Shown: positions 1 to 9,849, numbered from the stretch's first letter. The stretch: 64,000 nucleotides of DNA from Symbiodinium natans (GCA_905221605.1 CAJNDS010002396.1:383828-447827); one strand, 5' to 3'. Translations and numbers: made by a program. The notes: generated by a model not told the origin, from the sequence alone.

Positions 1-795
1 GTTTTGCCGATTTGGGAGGTGCTTACAGACTCTTGAGGGTGCAGGGTTTAGGGTTTATGGGTGGGGGGTGGGGTCGTCAATATGTTGATAACCATTTGTG
101 TTGTGGTTAACTCTTCTCATCGACGCGCGAAAGCCCAAAACAGTAAAAGGGCATTACAAAGCAGAAATACACATAAGTGCAATCATGGTCTAGGGTTTAG
201 GGTTTAGGGTACTCTGGGTACTTGGGCTAAGTAGACCCTTTCCCCCCCGACAACTTGGACGTTGTCTCAAATAATTCGCCATCGCAGAGCCATCTTGTGA
301 TGGAGATGGGAAACAGCTCCCACGCCCCCGTGAACCCCAAACCCCAAACCTGAAACCAAACCCGAAACCCTAAACCCCAAGCCGACTCCAAGCTTGGCGT
401 CGAAAACACAGGAGAACCTACTCCTACCGCTGTGAAGCAGCTTCCAGCAGAAGCACTGGCCGCCCTGCTTGGGAGTTTTAGGGGTTTGCGCTGCGAGAGG
501 GTTAAGGTTTGGGGTTCAGGGTTTAGGAATTTGGGGCTTGGGGGGCTTTAGGAGGTTTAGGGGTTTTAGGGTGTACCTAGGACGTAGACCAGCCAATACA
601 CTCTTCAAAACAAGGAAGCGGGCATGAAAGTAACAGGCTTAAATTCTTGGGCTATATAAGGACCTAGTATCAAGCTGAGGCAACGCGACTGCATTGCTTG
701 CTTTCAGCTGAGGCCAATACTGAAAGCATTTGGCCTCCATCAACATACTCCCTAAGCCCTAAACCCTAAACCCCATTGTAGGGTCTTAAGGGTAT
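1..795. repeat. Degenerate interstitial telomere-like mosaic
   Basis: There is no supportable gene here. TTTAGGG-type heptamers occur as short runs (near 44-60, 190-210, 500-570) and CCCTAAA-type heptamers near 340-385 and 750-775, separated by unique-looking spacers of 60-150 bp. Orientation changes several times. Frames such as the one at 227-409 on the minus strand are simply translations of the telomere-like repeat (GLGFRVW-type peptides) and are not evidence of coding. Confidence 0.8.
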
Positions 796-1182
796 ATGCG
801 AGGCCAGTGCTCCGATGGGGCAACTGGTTTCATGGCAACTGGCTCTGCGGCCTACGCCTCTGCGGGCCCAACACCCTACAGATCTGCGGGCCCTGCGGCC
901 TACAGTTCTGCGGGCCCTGCGGGCTGCGCCTCTGCGGGCCCTGCGGGCTACGCCTCTGCCGGGCCTGCGGGCTACGCCGGCTACGACTCTGCGGGCCCTG
1001 CCGGCTACGGCTACGCCTCTGCGGGTCCTGCGGCTTCTTCGCATGATGGCCACCCGTCGAGGAAACCCCAAGCCCAAACCCTACACCTCTCAAGAGTGGC
1101 ATTGGAATCACAGCAGGAGCGTATCTTCCTTGTAGGGTGTTTACGAGGGTATTTGGGGAGGTCTGGCTCTTGCTTTGTTTGA
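796..1182 (+). CDS. Candidate Ala/Gly/Tyr-rich octapeptide-repeat protein or exon
   Basis: Function not recognised. The frame opens with MRGQCSDGATGFMATGSAAYAS and then carries about six tandem copies of an octapeptide of the type SAGPAGYA (about residues 18-80), before a tail containing PAASSHDGHP. At DNA level it is a 24-bp GC-rich minisatellite. The unit lengths (24, 24, 24, 24, 33, 30) are all multiples of three, so the frame survives every expansion. The next frame downstream (1201-1335) repeats the non-repetitive borders GFxATGSAxYAS and PAASS without the expansion, which suggests a coding duplication. Against it: the overlapping frames on both strands are also open, as expected for a GC-rich short repeat, and the tail runs into telomere-like sequence after about 1055. 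The true 3' end or splice site is probably near 1050. Low-complexity Gly/Ala/Tyr proteins are often structural or extracellular, but nothing here shows that. Confidence 0.3.
   Translation: MRGQCSDGATGFMATGSAAYASAGPTPYRSAGPAAYSSAGPAGCASAGPAGYASAGPAGYAGYDSAGPAGYGYASAGPAASSHDGHPSRKPQAQTLHLSRVALESQQERIFLVGCLRGYLGRSGSCFV
845..1045. repeat. 24-bp GC-rich minisatellite
   Basis: Tandem units of the form TCTGCGGGCCCTGCGGGCTA plus four variable bases. Four units are exactly 24 bp, followed by units of 33 and 30 bp that contain extra copies of GGCTACG-type submotifs. The repeat underlies the octapeptide array of the overlapping candidate CDS. Confidence 0.85.
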
Positions 1183-1200
1183 GGTCGGTACTCTTGCCAG

Positions 1201-1335
1201 ATGCCGGGTTTCCTGGCAACGGGCTCTGCGACCTATGCCTCTGTGCCTGCAGCCTCTTCCGCATATACCCCACATCACGGTCGCCAGTCTGAATCACCGA
1301 AGTACTGGGTCGCGTCGCTCACAGAAGGTTCTTAA
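1201..1335 (+). CDS. Candidate paralogous exon lacking the octapeptide expansion
   Basis: A 44-codon frame beginning MPGFLATGSATYASVPAASS and ending at a TAA at 1333-1335. It matches the borders of the frame at 796-1182: GFLATGSATYAS against GFMATGSAAYAS, and PAASS against PAASS. The intervening SAGPAGYA array is absent. The DNA differs at several positions while the peptide differs little, which is mild evidence for coding. A TTGCCAG just upstream could be a 3' splice site, and 1201 ATG could be either a start or an internal Met. No function is recognised. Confidence 0.3.
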   Translation: MPGFLATGSATYASVPAASSAYTPHHGRQSESPKYWVASLTEGS

Positions 1336-2232
1336 CGGATGCTCAGAAGGAGTTTTCTCAGGTTTCAGGTTGGACCTATAGCATTTGGGCAAGCGACTCA
1401 GCAACCAGATGCTTCATAGCATCTTCAGACTAAGCCCGATGCAAAACCTAGTCCCGTCTTCCAAGCACGGCAGCGAGATGGGCCGAGTCGAACATGTGCC
1501 CCTTTAACCGGTGTACATATACCTATTAGCTGATGCAAATTTCGTTTTAAAAGAACATTCCGTTTACTCTAGGTAGTCTCTTAGGCTTAAGTTTTCGGCT
1601 TTGGGTTTGCAGGGCTTATGGCGTAGGGGGTGACCTTGACCAGGCTGACCAGGCTAGATATCCATAGATTAACCCCTAAACCCTAAACCCTAAAGTTTTG
1701 ACTTCACTTCTGACGCACACAGCAGAGGTTTTGGAGAAAACTGGTCAATGCAGGCAGCTGGCTTGCAACGAGATCTTCCTTTCGCCACGCGACCTCGGCC
1801 CTGTGTTGAATGAGCCCTGCATTATCGCACCACTGATACCCGACATGTGGTCCACACAAGGTAGTCGTGCTAGTAGATATGAGTATTCCCCAAATAGGGT
1901 GCCCCTCGATACACCCCTAGTGCTGCAAAAGCTTTTTAGGAAGCCCCAAAAAGGGTATCCCCATTTGCAAACCCCCATATGAGTCTTCAGAAACGGGAAT
2001 CTGACGTTCAACTATTTGTGGCGAGTTTAGGGATACTTGCTGGAGTTGAAAAATTTGTTGCCCGGTCCTTTCGTCCCCACCCTCCCTCTCCGAACTTGAA
2101 GTAACTGACCCTTTACCCCCCCCACCCCCCCTCGTCGCCGCGAAGTTAAAGCACTAAGCGATCTTGCTACCCACTCCGATTCGGCAAATATTATTCAGTT
2201 TGATTTTAGTGCTTGGGCATCTCCCACATGAG
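1336..2232. other. Non-genic interval with telomere-like runs and one fragment of the 110-bp TIR family
   Basis: Contains a CCCTAAA run at about 1673-1694, unique-looking spacer, and a partial copy of the CATATGGGGG-ended element (about 1935-1982, ending ACCCCCATATG). C-rich tracts occur at 2115-2131. No frame is supportable. Confidence 0.7.
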
Positions 2233-2369
2233 GACACACACACAAACCCACACACCCACACACCCACACACGCACACACGCACACACGCACACACGCACA
2301 CACGCACACACGCACACACGCACACACGCACACACGCACACACGCACACACGCACACACGCACACACGC
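2233..2369. repeat. (CACACACG)n microsatellite
   Basis: An almost perfect array of CACACACG, with CACACCCA variants at its left edge. It is followed by C-rich CCCCCCACCCC tracts to about 2399. The Thr/His-rich and Val/Cys-rich frames that span it are repeat translations. Confidence 0.95.
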
Positions 2370-2792
2370 CTCCGAACCCCCCCACCCCCCCCACCCCCCG
2401 CAACATAAAAGAAAAACACAAACAACAACAAGTGTGTATGTATATGTCTTTACATATCTTTCCCCGCATGCAGATCTTACATGACGAAGCAACAACTCTG
2501 TACGCCCAAAAGCGCTTAGGGGTAGGATTGAACTGGGAAGTTGCTGCGATGGCGACCCTAAACCCTAAACCCTAAATTCTAACAGGGGCAGTTGCCAACC
2601 GTTGTTCAGATCCCTGAGGCAGCACCGCAGCTTCACAGAGCACCCATGACTGCCGACACTCCAACGACAGGCTTTAGGGTTTAGGGTGTCGGGTTTAGGG
2701 TTTAGGGTTTAGGGACCCTGAACTCGGAATTCAGACCAGGATCCGTGGTGTCAACTTGCATCTTCAAGCAGTGCATATTCTAGCATGCATTG

Positions 2793-2836
2793 GCATGTTC
2801 CCCCTTTACTAACAGTCCTTAATAGGGGGTTACAGA
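2793..2836 (+). mobile_element. Family B palindromic element, left-arm fragment
   Basis: Shares ATGTTCCCCCTT and ACTAACAGTCCTTAATAGGG with copies near 30.5, 56.0 and 59.0 kb. Only one arm is recognisable; the complementary right arm seen in the 59.0-kb copy is missing. Confidence 0.5.
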
Positions 2837-3329
2837 GGGGATTTTCGGGTGGAGACTGGGGTTGCCTGGGGTGGCTTCATCTCTGCTGGTGATGAACGTG
2901 TGTAGGGTTTAGGGTTAGGGTTTAGGTTTTGACCTGTTCCCTGAGTCTGTAAACCTTGAAGCCCGCCAAACTGTGAGACCTGCATCCTCCATCTACTCTA
3001 CATGCTTCCGAGACGTTTTTGCCGCTCCAATCTCTTCGGAATTGAGGTTAGGACTTGTGCCCTGAAGCCCTAAACCCCCAAAACCCAAAACCCTAAAACC
3101 TCAACCTCGCGACCGACCTAAGCTCTGACCTCAAACAGCCGAAGCGACCACACATGAAATCTACTAGACACCCCAACATCTAGCGCTCCCCGCAAACAGA
3201 AGAAGGAACCTAAACCCTAAACCCTAAACCCTAAGCCCCTGAAGTCCGTGAGAGCTGTACTTCGGGCATCCCAAGCAAACACCCCATAAAACCTCGGAAA
3301 GCCTCAACATCCTCTCGACCAGTTCAGGG

Positions 3330-3407
3330 CTTTAGGGTTTAGGGTTTAGGTTTTAGGGTTTAGGGTTTAGGGTTTAGGGTTTAGGGTTAGGGTTTAGGGT
3401 TTAGGGG
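3330..3407 (+). repeat. Interstitial telomere run (TTTAGGG)n
   Basis: About eleven heptamers. Two have an extra or missing T (TTTTAGGG and TTAGGG variants) and the rest are perfect. The run passes directly into a GGTTCCA heptamer array. Confidence 0.95.
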
Positions 3408-3460
3408 TTCCAAGGTTCCAGGGTTCCAGGGTTCCAGGGTTCCAGGGTTCCAGGGTTCCA
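3408..3460 (+). repeat. GGTTCCA heptamer array abutting a telomere run
   Basis: About seven copies of the 7-mer GGGTTCC/A follow TTTAGGG repeats without a gap. The unit length is the same as the telomere repeat, which suggests derivation by substitution in one unit followed by local expansion. Confidence 0.9.
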
Positions 3461-5046
3461 GCGTTTTGGCTTAGAAGAGTTCTTCTGCAGGTTGGCGAAC
3501 GATTTCCCTGGTGCCAATTTCGTCAGCTCATCACTCGCTGGGGCATCAGCTAGCATGGCCCACACCTGCGGCTGGGCAGACGGAGTGGATTTAGGGTTTT
3601 AGGGGTTGGGCTTCAGGGTGCTGCTAGGTACTGTAGGGATCTGTAGGGTTTAGGGTGCTAGGGTTCTAGGGCGAGGGCCTATTGGAGGCTCATGGCTTTC
3701 ATAGCTGGGTCTACAAGCATTATTTTGGGGTTCAGGCTCGGGTGCCAGGGTCAGGGCGTATTTGGAGACTCATGGCCTGTTTTACCTGGGTCTAGCGCAA
3801 CTAAGCTACCACTCCTTGCTTGCAAAACGGGTCTTATTTGGGCTTAGTTGGACTTTGGGTCCAAGGTTGATGTTTTACGCTCACAAAAAGCACAGATGGC
3901 CTTAGATTCAGGGCAGCCAGACAGGGACCATAGTGGCAAACGCTGCATGCCGACCGCAAGTCTAGGAAACCCGTTGAGGGTTTGTCCACAGGGAGACATA
4001 GCCTTAAAACGGTTGGGTTTAGGAAGTAAGGGGCTTCTGGACTTTGGCGGCCTGCTGCTCACTCCGGCTTTTTCGGCCTTGTATTACTACACTCCTGTTA
4101 ATGTTCGTGTATTGTTATTCGTATACCATTGTATTCTTTTTGCTGTCAGTCGGTTCAGCAGTTGCCCTAAACCCTACACCCTGAACCGCTGTGGCAGTGG
4201 GCTCTGGCTACTATGATGCTGCAATGGCAGTACATGGTCTCATGACGTTAGGCTTCTGTTGAACTGTAAACAGTCAGAATTAATCCAATTGCGTTTGTTC
4301 GTGATGAAACCTCTAGCCCCTGTGCTTGATGTTCAGAAGGTACTTTGTGCTCAGCAGGCTCGGTTTAGGGGTTTGGTCTCCAGGCTTGACTTAGAGTAAC
4401 CTATATACGCCCAATAGCAAGTTATAGTACCCTCTCTCAAAAAGGGTGTTTTTGGTCACCCTGAGTAGGCATCCGCCGCGAGTTAAGGAGGTGTTCGCGC
4501 CTCCCCGCCATCCACCAGACGCACATGTCTACCGGGACCCCGTGGATCTTAGTGGTCGGTTGCGGGTTCAGGGTTCAGGGTTCAGGGTTTAGGGTTTAGG
4601 GTTTAAGGTTTGGGGGCAGCAGAGTATTCCTTGACAGACCTCCCATGGAGCACCCGGCAGAGTATTCTTCCCGCACAACCCGGCGGAGGAACTCCACAAA
4701 GCAGAGAATTCCGCACAGAACCGCTGCAGTCCAACCCTTGCAGGGCATTCTGCATAGGGGGCTGAAGTGGGCTGGGGGCAGGGAACTATCTTAGGGGTAT
4801 TTGCTCTTTTTGACCTTATGCCCTGTATTGAAAACCCTCTACACCAGGAGCGATGCTGGCAACGCCTAACCCTCATAAATAGAAGGAAACGTGATGGAGC
4901 AGCAAGGAAACCTTCAGTCGAAATAGGAGGCCAGCAGGGGGGTCTCGAAGAAGGACACCGGGAACCTGACAAAAGCGAGCCATGATTCCGAATCCCGAAG
5001 CCTAAATGTAAAACCCCGAAACTCCCAATAACCGGCGCCTTGCCTA

Positions 5047-5151
5047 CATGGGTTTACGAAAAGTAGGGACCCCTACTATAAACCCCCACATAGTAGGATT
5101 CCCTTATAATCAGGACCGACCCCAATAAGGTATAATCTCGTAAACCCCCAT
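5047..5151. mobile_element. Family A small palindromic-ended element (copy 1)
   Basis: Terminal inverted repeats are CATGGGTTTACGAAA on the left and CTCGTAAACCCCCATA on the right. The internal core on the minus strand reads TACCTTATTGGGG...TATAAGGG..TCCTACTATGTGGGGG. Length is about 105 bp with no coding capacity, as expected for a MITE-like non-autonomous element. Confidence 0.6.
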
Positions 5152-5290
5152 AAGGGTGTCAACCCTGAATCCTAAACCCTGAACCCTAAGCCAAAGCAGA
5201 AATAGGGGATTCGAGCCACTTCGATGAACCCTACTAAGCCCTTCAACCGAAAGCCTCAGCGGGGTGTCAAGGCTCTGACATCCAAACACA

Positions 5291-5393
5291 TCGGGGTTTC
5301 CGAATTTCGGGATACCTTGTCGGGGTCCTTACTATAAGGGACGCCTACTATGGGAGTTATGCTAGGGCTCCCTTTTTTTCGTAAACCCCCAAA
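5291..5393 (+). mobile_element. Family A small palindromic-ended element (copy 2)
   Basis: Begins TCGGGGTTTCCGAATTTCGG and ends TTCGTAAACCCCCA. It has the family core ACCTTGTCGGGGTCCTTACT, then ATAAGGG and CCTACTATGGGAG. It lies only 140 bp from copy 1 and in the opposite core orientation. Confidence 0.6.
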
Positions 5394-5569
5394 TCTGAAC
5401 CCGAATCAGATGCTTCTTCGTTGAGGTTTTCAAGATTTGGCTTAGGGCTGTGCGTATTTTGTGTGTACATGGAATGCGTATGTTGTGTACATGGGATACC
5501 AGCAGGTAATCCTCTATCCCTAAAACCTTCGAAAGCCTGGACCACTACATCCTAAGCACTTCGCCCAAA

Positions 5570-5620
5570 CCTAAACCCTAAACCCTAAACCCTAAACCCT
5601 AAACCCTAAACCCTAAACCC
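5570..5620 (-). repeat. Interstitial telomere run (CCCTAAA)n
   Basis: Seven perfect CCCTAAA heptamers. Only about 100 bp of unique sequence separates it from the next run, which has the opposite orientation (5722-5803). Confidence 0.95.
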
Positions 5621-5721
5621 ACTGACTGCAGGACGGTCCCAGCCCGCCAATGTTTATGTGATACAGATTGCTCGGCCACCTGGTCGCAGGACCCACAGTC
5701 TGATTACGGCAGTTCCTGAAC

Positions 5722-5803
5722 GGGTTTAGGGTTTAGGGTTTAGGGTTTAGGGTTTAGGGTTTAGGGTTTAGGGTTTAGGGTTTAGGGTTTAGGGTTTAGG
5801 GTT
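5722..5803 (+). repeat. Interstitial telomere run (TTTAGGG)n
   Basis: Nearly twelve perfect TTTAGGG heptamers with no internal substitutions, suggesting a young or homogenised array. Confidence 0.97.
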
Positions 5804-5907
5804 GCAGGTGCAGGCTACCAAGATACGAAGCAGCTTGCAGGTTGCTAGGTGGCACACAACGAGCATCGTGGGTCAGCCAGGTGCTAGCCTGTCCACCATA
5901 GTCTACC

Positions 5908-6146
5908 CTACACCACTCCGTCACTCGCCAGCCAAGGCATGATGTGAGCGCATTGCCGAAGTGGGACAATACAGTGTCGCGAACTCGCTTCATCACATTG
6001 TTTCAAAACAGCCCAGTAGCCCTTTTTGGCACACTCGACTACAGCTTCAGGCTTCAACATACCTGCCTTCTGCTGGCCAGTAGGGAATGAAGGAAGTTGA
6101 AATACCATGATAGCTTCGATGGCTACCTTTCCTTCCAGCCCTACTT
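5908..6146 (-). CDS. Candidate C-terminal exon, function unknown
   Basis: On the minus strand an open frame runs from a possible acceptor (GCTTTCCGTTGGCGCCTAG, exon starting at 6146) for about 79 codons to a TAG at 5910-5908. The peptide includes EGKVAIEAIMVFQLPSFP, then KPEAVVECAKKGYWAVLKQ and ends PWLASDGVV. Composition is balanced and unlike the repeat-derived frames. An in-frame ATG at 6108 would give a 66-codon product if there is no upstream exon. No family is recognised. The frame is flanked by telomere runs 100 bp to its 3' side. Confidence 0.28.
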
Positions 6147-6421
6147 CTAGGCGCCAACGGAAAGCTTACTGGTCCTGTGTTCTGCCATCCAAGCCAGCCC
6201 CTGCTTCTCTTCCGTGCTGGGGGCAACTCTTTGTTACAGTCCAGGTTGCCGAGTCAGGAGACTGGGGCATGGTCACTTCAAGAAGCAATATCCCGAACCC
6301 TACTTCCCTATCAAGAGCTGCAGGGAGAGAGAAGAGAGTGAAGAAAGATAAGGGAGAGGAGAGGGAATGTGTGTGTGTGAACCGGAGAGGGAGAGCGACA
6401 TGGAAGGGGAGAGAGAGGGAG

Positions 6422-6428
6422 GAAGAGC

Positions 6429-6462
<34 letters not shown>

Positions 6463-6479
6463 GCGAGCGAGAGAGAGCG
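6422..6479. repeat. GA-rich microsatellite
   Basis: (GA)n interrupted by GC dinucleotides, with further purine-rich sequence from 6325 to 6420. It produces the Arg/Glu-rich and Ser/Leu-rich shadow frames here. Confidence 0.9.
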
Positions 6480-6827
6480 GGGGGCGTTGAGTTGATGCCG
6501 GGACGTCCGCACCCAAAGAATACCGCCTAAACTTGTCCTTCACCCTCGCGCCCATGTACACGCTTGGTGTTTATAGGGAGTTTACGGTGAAGGGCTTCGG
6601 ATGTCTGGGCCCCTATGGACCCGAACAGATAAGGAAGATAGCAGTCTCCATCCCCGGGGCCCCAGAAACTTTGGACCTTGACATTGAAGCTCCAAGATTT
6701 AGGCTGTAGGGTGTACTGGGGTGTGCTTGGGGATACTTTCTAAACTCCTGTCTTTCCTTCTGAGGAAATCTGTTTCATAAGTAGTTTTCAAAGGGTTTAA
6801 CGCGCAACTCAGTGTAGGGTTTAGGGT

Positions 6828-7139
6828 TTAGTGCTGCGGCTGCTTACCTATGCAGTGGCGGGCGAAGGAGGCTTGGACAATGCCTGGGTGACATACAGCC
6901 ACGGGCATGCCACCGTGAATCCACACAACTATTACCGGCAGAAAGCCCGCGGAAATGCAATCAGTGAACAGACATCCTTCTTCTTGAACTGGCTGCGAAT
7001 TTTGTTGAGCAGCGCACCAGTCCGTCCAGAACTTGGATGAGTGGATGTCCGCATTCAGTGATTTTGGTAGGAAAGATGCACATGCAGCAGCGAGAGGCTG
7101 CAATTTGAAATGCCGCACACTACCTTTAAGCATCCGCAC
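6828..7139 (-). CDS. Open frame of uncertain status, 103 codons
   Basis: The minus-strand frame reads MRMLKGSVRHFKLQPLAAAC and later HGGMPVAVCHPGIVQASFAR, with balanced composition and no telomere-derived peptide. The same interval is open on the plus strand for 69 codons (6831-7040), so openness alone is weak evidence. There are no recognised motifs and no strong splice signals. Confidence 0.15.
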   Translation of the reverse strand: MRMLKGSVRHFKLQPLAAACASFLPKSLNADIHSSKFWTDWCAAQQNSQPVQEEGCLFTDCISAGFLPVIVVWIHGGMPVAVCHPGIVQASFARHCIGKQPQH

Positions 7140-7702
7140 TCGAACCGAACTGATGCAGCAGTGGGTCTAATGGTCTACCCCAAAACCCTAAACCCCAACC
7201 CTGGTGGCCCTGGTGCATCCAGCCTCGCCAGTATTGCAATTTGTCTTTCCCCCTTCCCAATAAAGAGGAAGGGAGTACACAATCTAGGCTCCAAGGCCAT
7301 GTCATGATGTGTCCAAGCGATGTGCTCGTGGCTGGCAAAGGGTCCGGATGTTGGCTGCAAGGGCTCACAGGCAGCAACAAACAGCAGCAGACGACAACAA
7401 GCACGCAACAAATAACAAACAAATTACCACTTCGAACATCCCCACCTTGTCCTTAAAGACCAATTGCACGGATTCGCATTCCGACACTGTCCCTGGCCTG
7501 CTTATTATTATTAAGGCGACTTCTTCGGTACAGTTGCCCGCCTTACCATAAGCGTCCCTGACCTAACATTCCGGTAGAGCTGCTCGGCTGGGCCTCCCTC
7601 CTCTGTCGACGACGACATTCCTGAGCCTCCCTGACCGGCTTGGTTTCAGCAACATTCCAGTCGGAGTAAGCCCGAATGATAGGGCCTGAAGAATTAGAAT
7701 AG

Positions 7703-8050
7703 ATGACTTGCCCCACAGCGACCCTTAGCTACTGCAGTTCACTTGTGACGTTGAGTTCACCAAAAAGCCTCCGCCACCCTAATTGTGAGCCACCACGCCC
7801 GGGGCTCACAGAACGGCTGGTTGGTCGGGCGTGCCACACTCATTCGTGGAGGGCCATAAGACCAGAGTGGAGGTCAGCAGCTCGAATCGCCAGGAACACA
7901 ACTAGGAGGCCTGTGGCCGAAGCCAGCCAACCACAACACAGCGCGTCCGCTTGTACACTGTGCCGAGCCGCGACGTGGATCCGTACCAAAGTAGAGTCAA
8001 CACTTTCCCAACTTGCGCCTTGTCTGGTAGACAAGTGTGCTAGCTGCTGA
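7703..8050 (+). CDS. Open frame of uncertain status, 115 codons
   Basis: A Cys/Ser/Arg-rich frame starting MTCPTATLSYCSS and ending LVDKCASC. The region has few telomere-like repeats. A minus-strand frame of 64 codons overlaps it. No domain is recognised. It is included because it is one of few longer frames not built on repeats. Confidence 0.12.
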   Translation: MTCPTATLSYCSSLVTLSSPKSLRHPNCEPPRPGLTERLVGRACHTHSWRAIRPEWRSAARIARNTTRRPVAEASQPQHSASACTLCRAATWIRTKVESTLSQLAPCLVDKCASC

Positions 8051-8089
8051 GCCTCGGGGCCGGTTCACGACCACTACTTCCCGCCAGCC

Positions 8090-8212
8090 ATGGCGGCCAC
8101 AAAACAACAACACCAGCTGCAACGGCAACTACAACTACAACTCCAACAACAACCACAACAGCCACCACGACACGTCAAAAGCAGAGAGGTTGCAAACAGG
8201 TTCAGGGTTTAA
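8090..8212 (+). CDS. Candidate short polyglutamine frame
   Basis: A 40-codon frame with a good Kozak-like context (GCCAGCCATGG). It reads MAATKQQHQLQRQLQLQLQQ and then QPQQPPRHVKSREV before a TAA at 8210-8212. The glutamine codons are CAA-rich with CTA/CTC interruptions, so the stretch may equally be a CAA-type microsatellite. The last codons run into telomere-like sequence. Confidence 0.2.
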   Translation: MAATKQQHQLQRQLQLQLQQQPQQPPRHVKSREVANRFRV

Positions 8213-8876
8213 GGGTTCTGAACTCGGATCAGATTCGGACCCTGCAGCCACAGACCCGCGCAGACGCCGCATTTCGAAATCAGGGTTTAGGGTGTAGGGT
8301 GTAGGGTTTAGGGTTTAGGGTTTAGGGGGTCCCAGGCTGTCCCAGGGTGCCCGTGGCACCAAACCGACCACCCTGAAGGTTCAAGGAACCCGGGTTTAGC
8401 GTATAGGGCTGTGGGGTGTGTGGTTTTGAGGAAGAGGGTTTTAGGGTATGAGGTTTTAGGGTTTGGGGTTTTAGCATTTGCGCATTTAGGGTTTGTTCTT
8501 TCTGAACTTCGGAAGATGCTATAGAGCCAGAAGGGGCATGCCGCTTGCCCAGCAAGTGCTTTAGGTGACGCTGTGAAGATGTAGACTCCCCTTATACGTA
8601 CCCCTGCCAATGAACCCAAATGGGTCGCAATTCAAGCAACCCCTATAAATAGATAGCAATAGTCTGAGATGCCAGGCTTCTTTTGGCTTGCTCACATGAA
8701 CATGCTTAGGGCTGTTTTGCTTTGTTCTGTTCAGTTCCGCACTGCGGTAGTGTCTGCCAAAGTGGCACATCATGATGCCCACAGTGTCCAAGCCGGGTGG
8801 GACCACCCAGGCATCCGTGAAAGGCTGCGATTCCAGATCGCACACACGCCCCTGTTTTAATCATTCTCTAATCCTT
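8213..8876. other. Non-genic telomere-like interval
   Basis: A TTTAGGG run with variants (8280-8328) is followed by degenerate TTTTAGGG-type octamers to about 8490, then unique spacer without a convincing frame. Confidence 0.7.
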
Positions 8877-8984
8877 CATATGGGGGTCTCCGAAAATAGG
8901 GATACCTTATTGGGGTCCTTACTATACGGGGGATACTACTACTTGGGGATCTGTATTGGGGATCCCCCAATCTTCCCCCATATG
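8877..8984 (+). mobile_element. Family A small palindromic-ended element (copy 3, best termini)
   Basis: The ends are perfectly complementary over CATATGGGGG (8877-8886) and CCCCCATATG (8975-8984). The imperfect inverted repeat extends inward (TCTCCGAAAAT against the complement of the right arm). The core ATACCTTATTGGGGTCCTTA is close to the family consensus. Length is 108 bp with no frame. Confidence 0.7.
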
Positions 8985-8993
8985 TCCCATACC

Positions 8994-9030
8994 CTAAACC
9001 CTAAACCCTAAACCCTAAACCCTAAACCCT
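8994..9030 (-). repeat. Interstitial telomere run (CCCTAAA)n
   Basis: Five perfect heptamers starting ten bases after the end of family A copy 3. Confidence 0.95.
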
Positions 9031-9233
9031 GGCCCCAATCAAATCTCGGCACCGCAGCCAGGCGAGCCAGGAGGTCAGACTTCGGGTTTCTCGTCCCGAC
9101 TTCTGTGCAGTCCTCCCAAATAATCCACCTCCCCCTGAAATTACTTAGGGGCTGGGTAGTTAACCTTTAACTAACCTTTATGGTTATATACAATCCTATT
9201 TAAAAATTTGAAGGTTAACCTTTGTTGGGTTAG

Positions 9234-9415
9234 GGTATTCAGCCCCTAATCTAACATTAAATACTCCCATTACCCAAAGAGCCCAAGAACCCTTAGTGAA
9301 GGAAGATACCTTACATCATATTAAGGATTCCTGCATCAAGTAAGTAAGGGGCATTGGGCTCTTTGGGTATATGGGGGGGGTATTTAATGTTAGGGGGTAG
9401 GGGGGGTTGAATTCC
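9234..9415. mobile_element. Large imperfect hairpin element
   Basis: The left arm (about 9234-9295) contains ACATTAAATACTCCCAT and ACCCAAAGAGCCCA. The right arm (about 9344-9415) contains their complements, TGGGCTCTTTGGGTAT and GGGTATTTAATGTTAG. The loop of about 50 bp holds no frame. It is a single copy here and could be a fold-back or MITE-like element. A separate small inverted pair, GGTTAACCTTT, lies just outside (9158-9223). Confidence 0.6.
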
Positions 9416-9496
9416 CAGAGTAGACCCCAAGGCGATATGCGCTTGTGGAAAAGAGTCTGGATTAGGGCTGAAAGCAACCTACCACGTCAGCCCGAA

Positions 9497-9554
9497 AGGG
9501 TTTAGGGTTTGGGGTTTACCCTAAACCCTAAATCCTAAACCCTAAACCCTAAAC
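9497..9554. repeat. Head-to-head telomere repeat junction
   Basis: GGGTTTAGGGTTTGGGGTTTA is followed immediately by CCCTAAACCCTAAATCCTAA and more CCCTAAA, so the two strands of the telomere repeat meet with no spacer. Confidence 0.9.
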
Positions 9555-9849
9555 TTGAGGCTGAGGGCTTAGGGTTTAAGAAACCTGAACAAGCCCTGCC
9601 TTGCAAGCCCGAAATTGCAGGTCAGTGCGCACGCGTACTTGTAGACACTCTTTGCAAGTCAACCCAAGCTCTAAAGCAGCGGGATCTGAAAACTCTGAAA
9701 ACGCTAAACCCTGAACCCTGAACCCTAAACCCTAAACAACCCTAACCCCAAACCCTAAACGCTTCGAAGGATGCCTCACATCAGTTTGAAGATCATTTTA
9801 AGTTTGGGGTTGAGGGTGAAGGGCTCCCCGTCCTTACCCCCCAACATCA

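Larger units (their letters stand above)
2373..5046. other. Non-genic telomere-like mosaic
   Basis: Telomere-type runs occur at about 2557-2575, 2672-2714, 2905-2925, 3209-3233, 3330-3407 (the strongest) and 4564-4612. They are separated by unique spacers without a convincing frame. The frame at 3848-4216 (122 codons, plus) is open but contains no recognised motif and ends in repeat-derived sequence. A short C-rich track and variant GGTTCCA array are annotated separately. Confidence 0.7.

Noticed and set aside
227..409. Frames rich in GLGFRVWGLGF-type peptides here and at many other sites
   Set aside because: TTTAGGG repeats translate to FRV, LGF and related tripeptides in some frames and CCCTAAA to NPKP/LNP types. 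The peptide pattern follows from the repeat and is not evidence of a protein family.
2154..2575. Overlapping Thr/His-rich and Val/Cys-rich frames of 78-120 codons
   Set aside because: They are translations of the CACACACG microsatellite in all frames.
3330..3460. Possible CRISPR-like array because of regular short repeats
   Set aside because: Units are contiguous heptamers with no spacers. This is a eukaryotic telomere-type tandem repeat.
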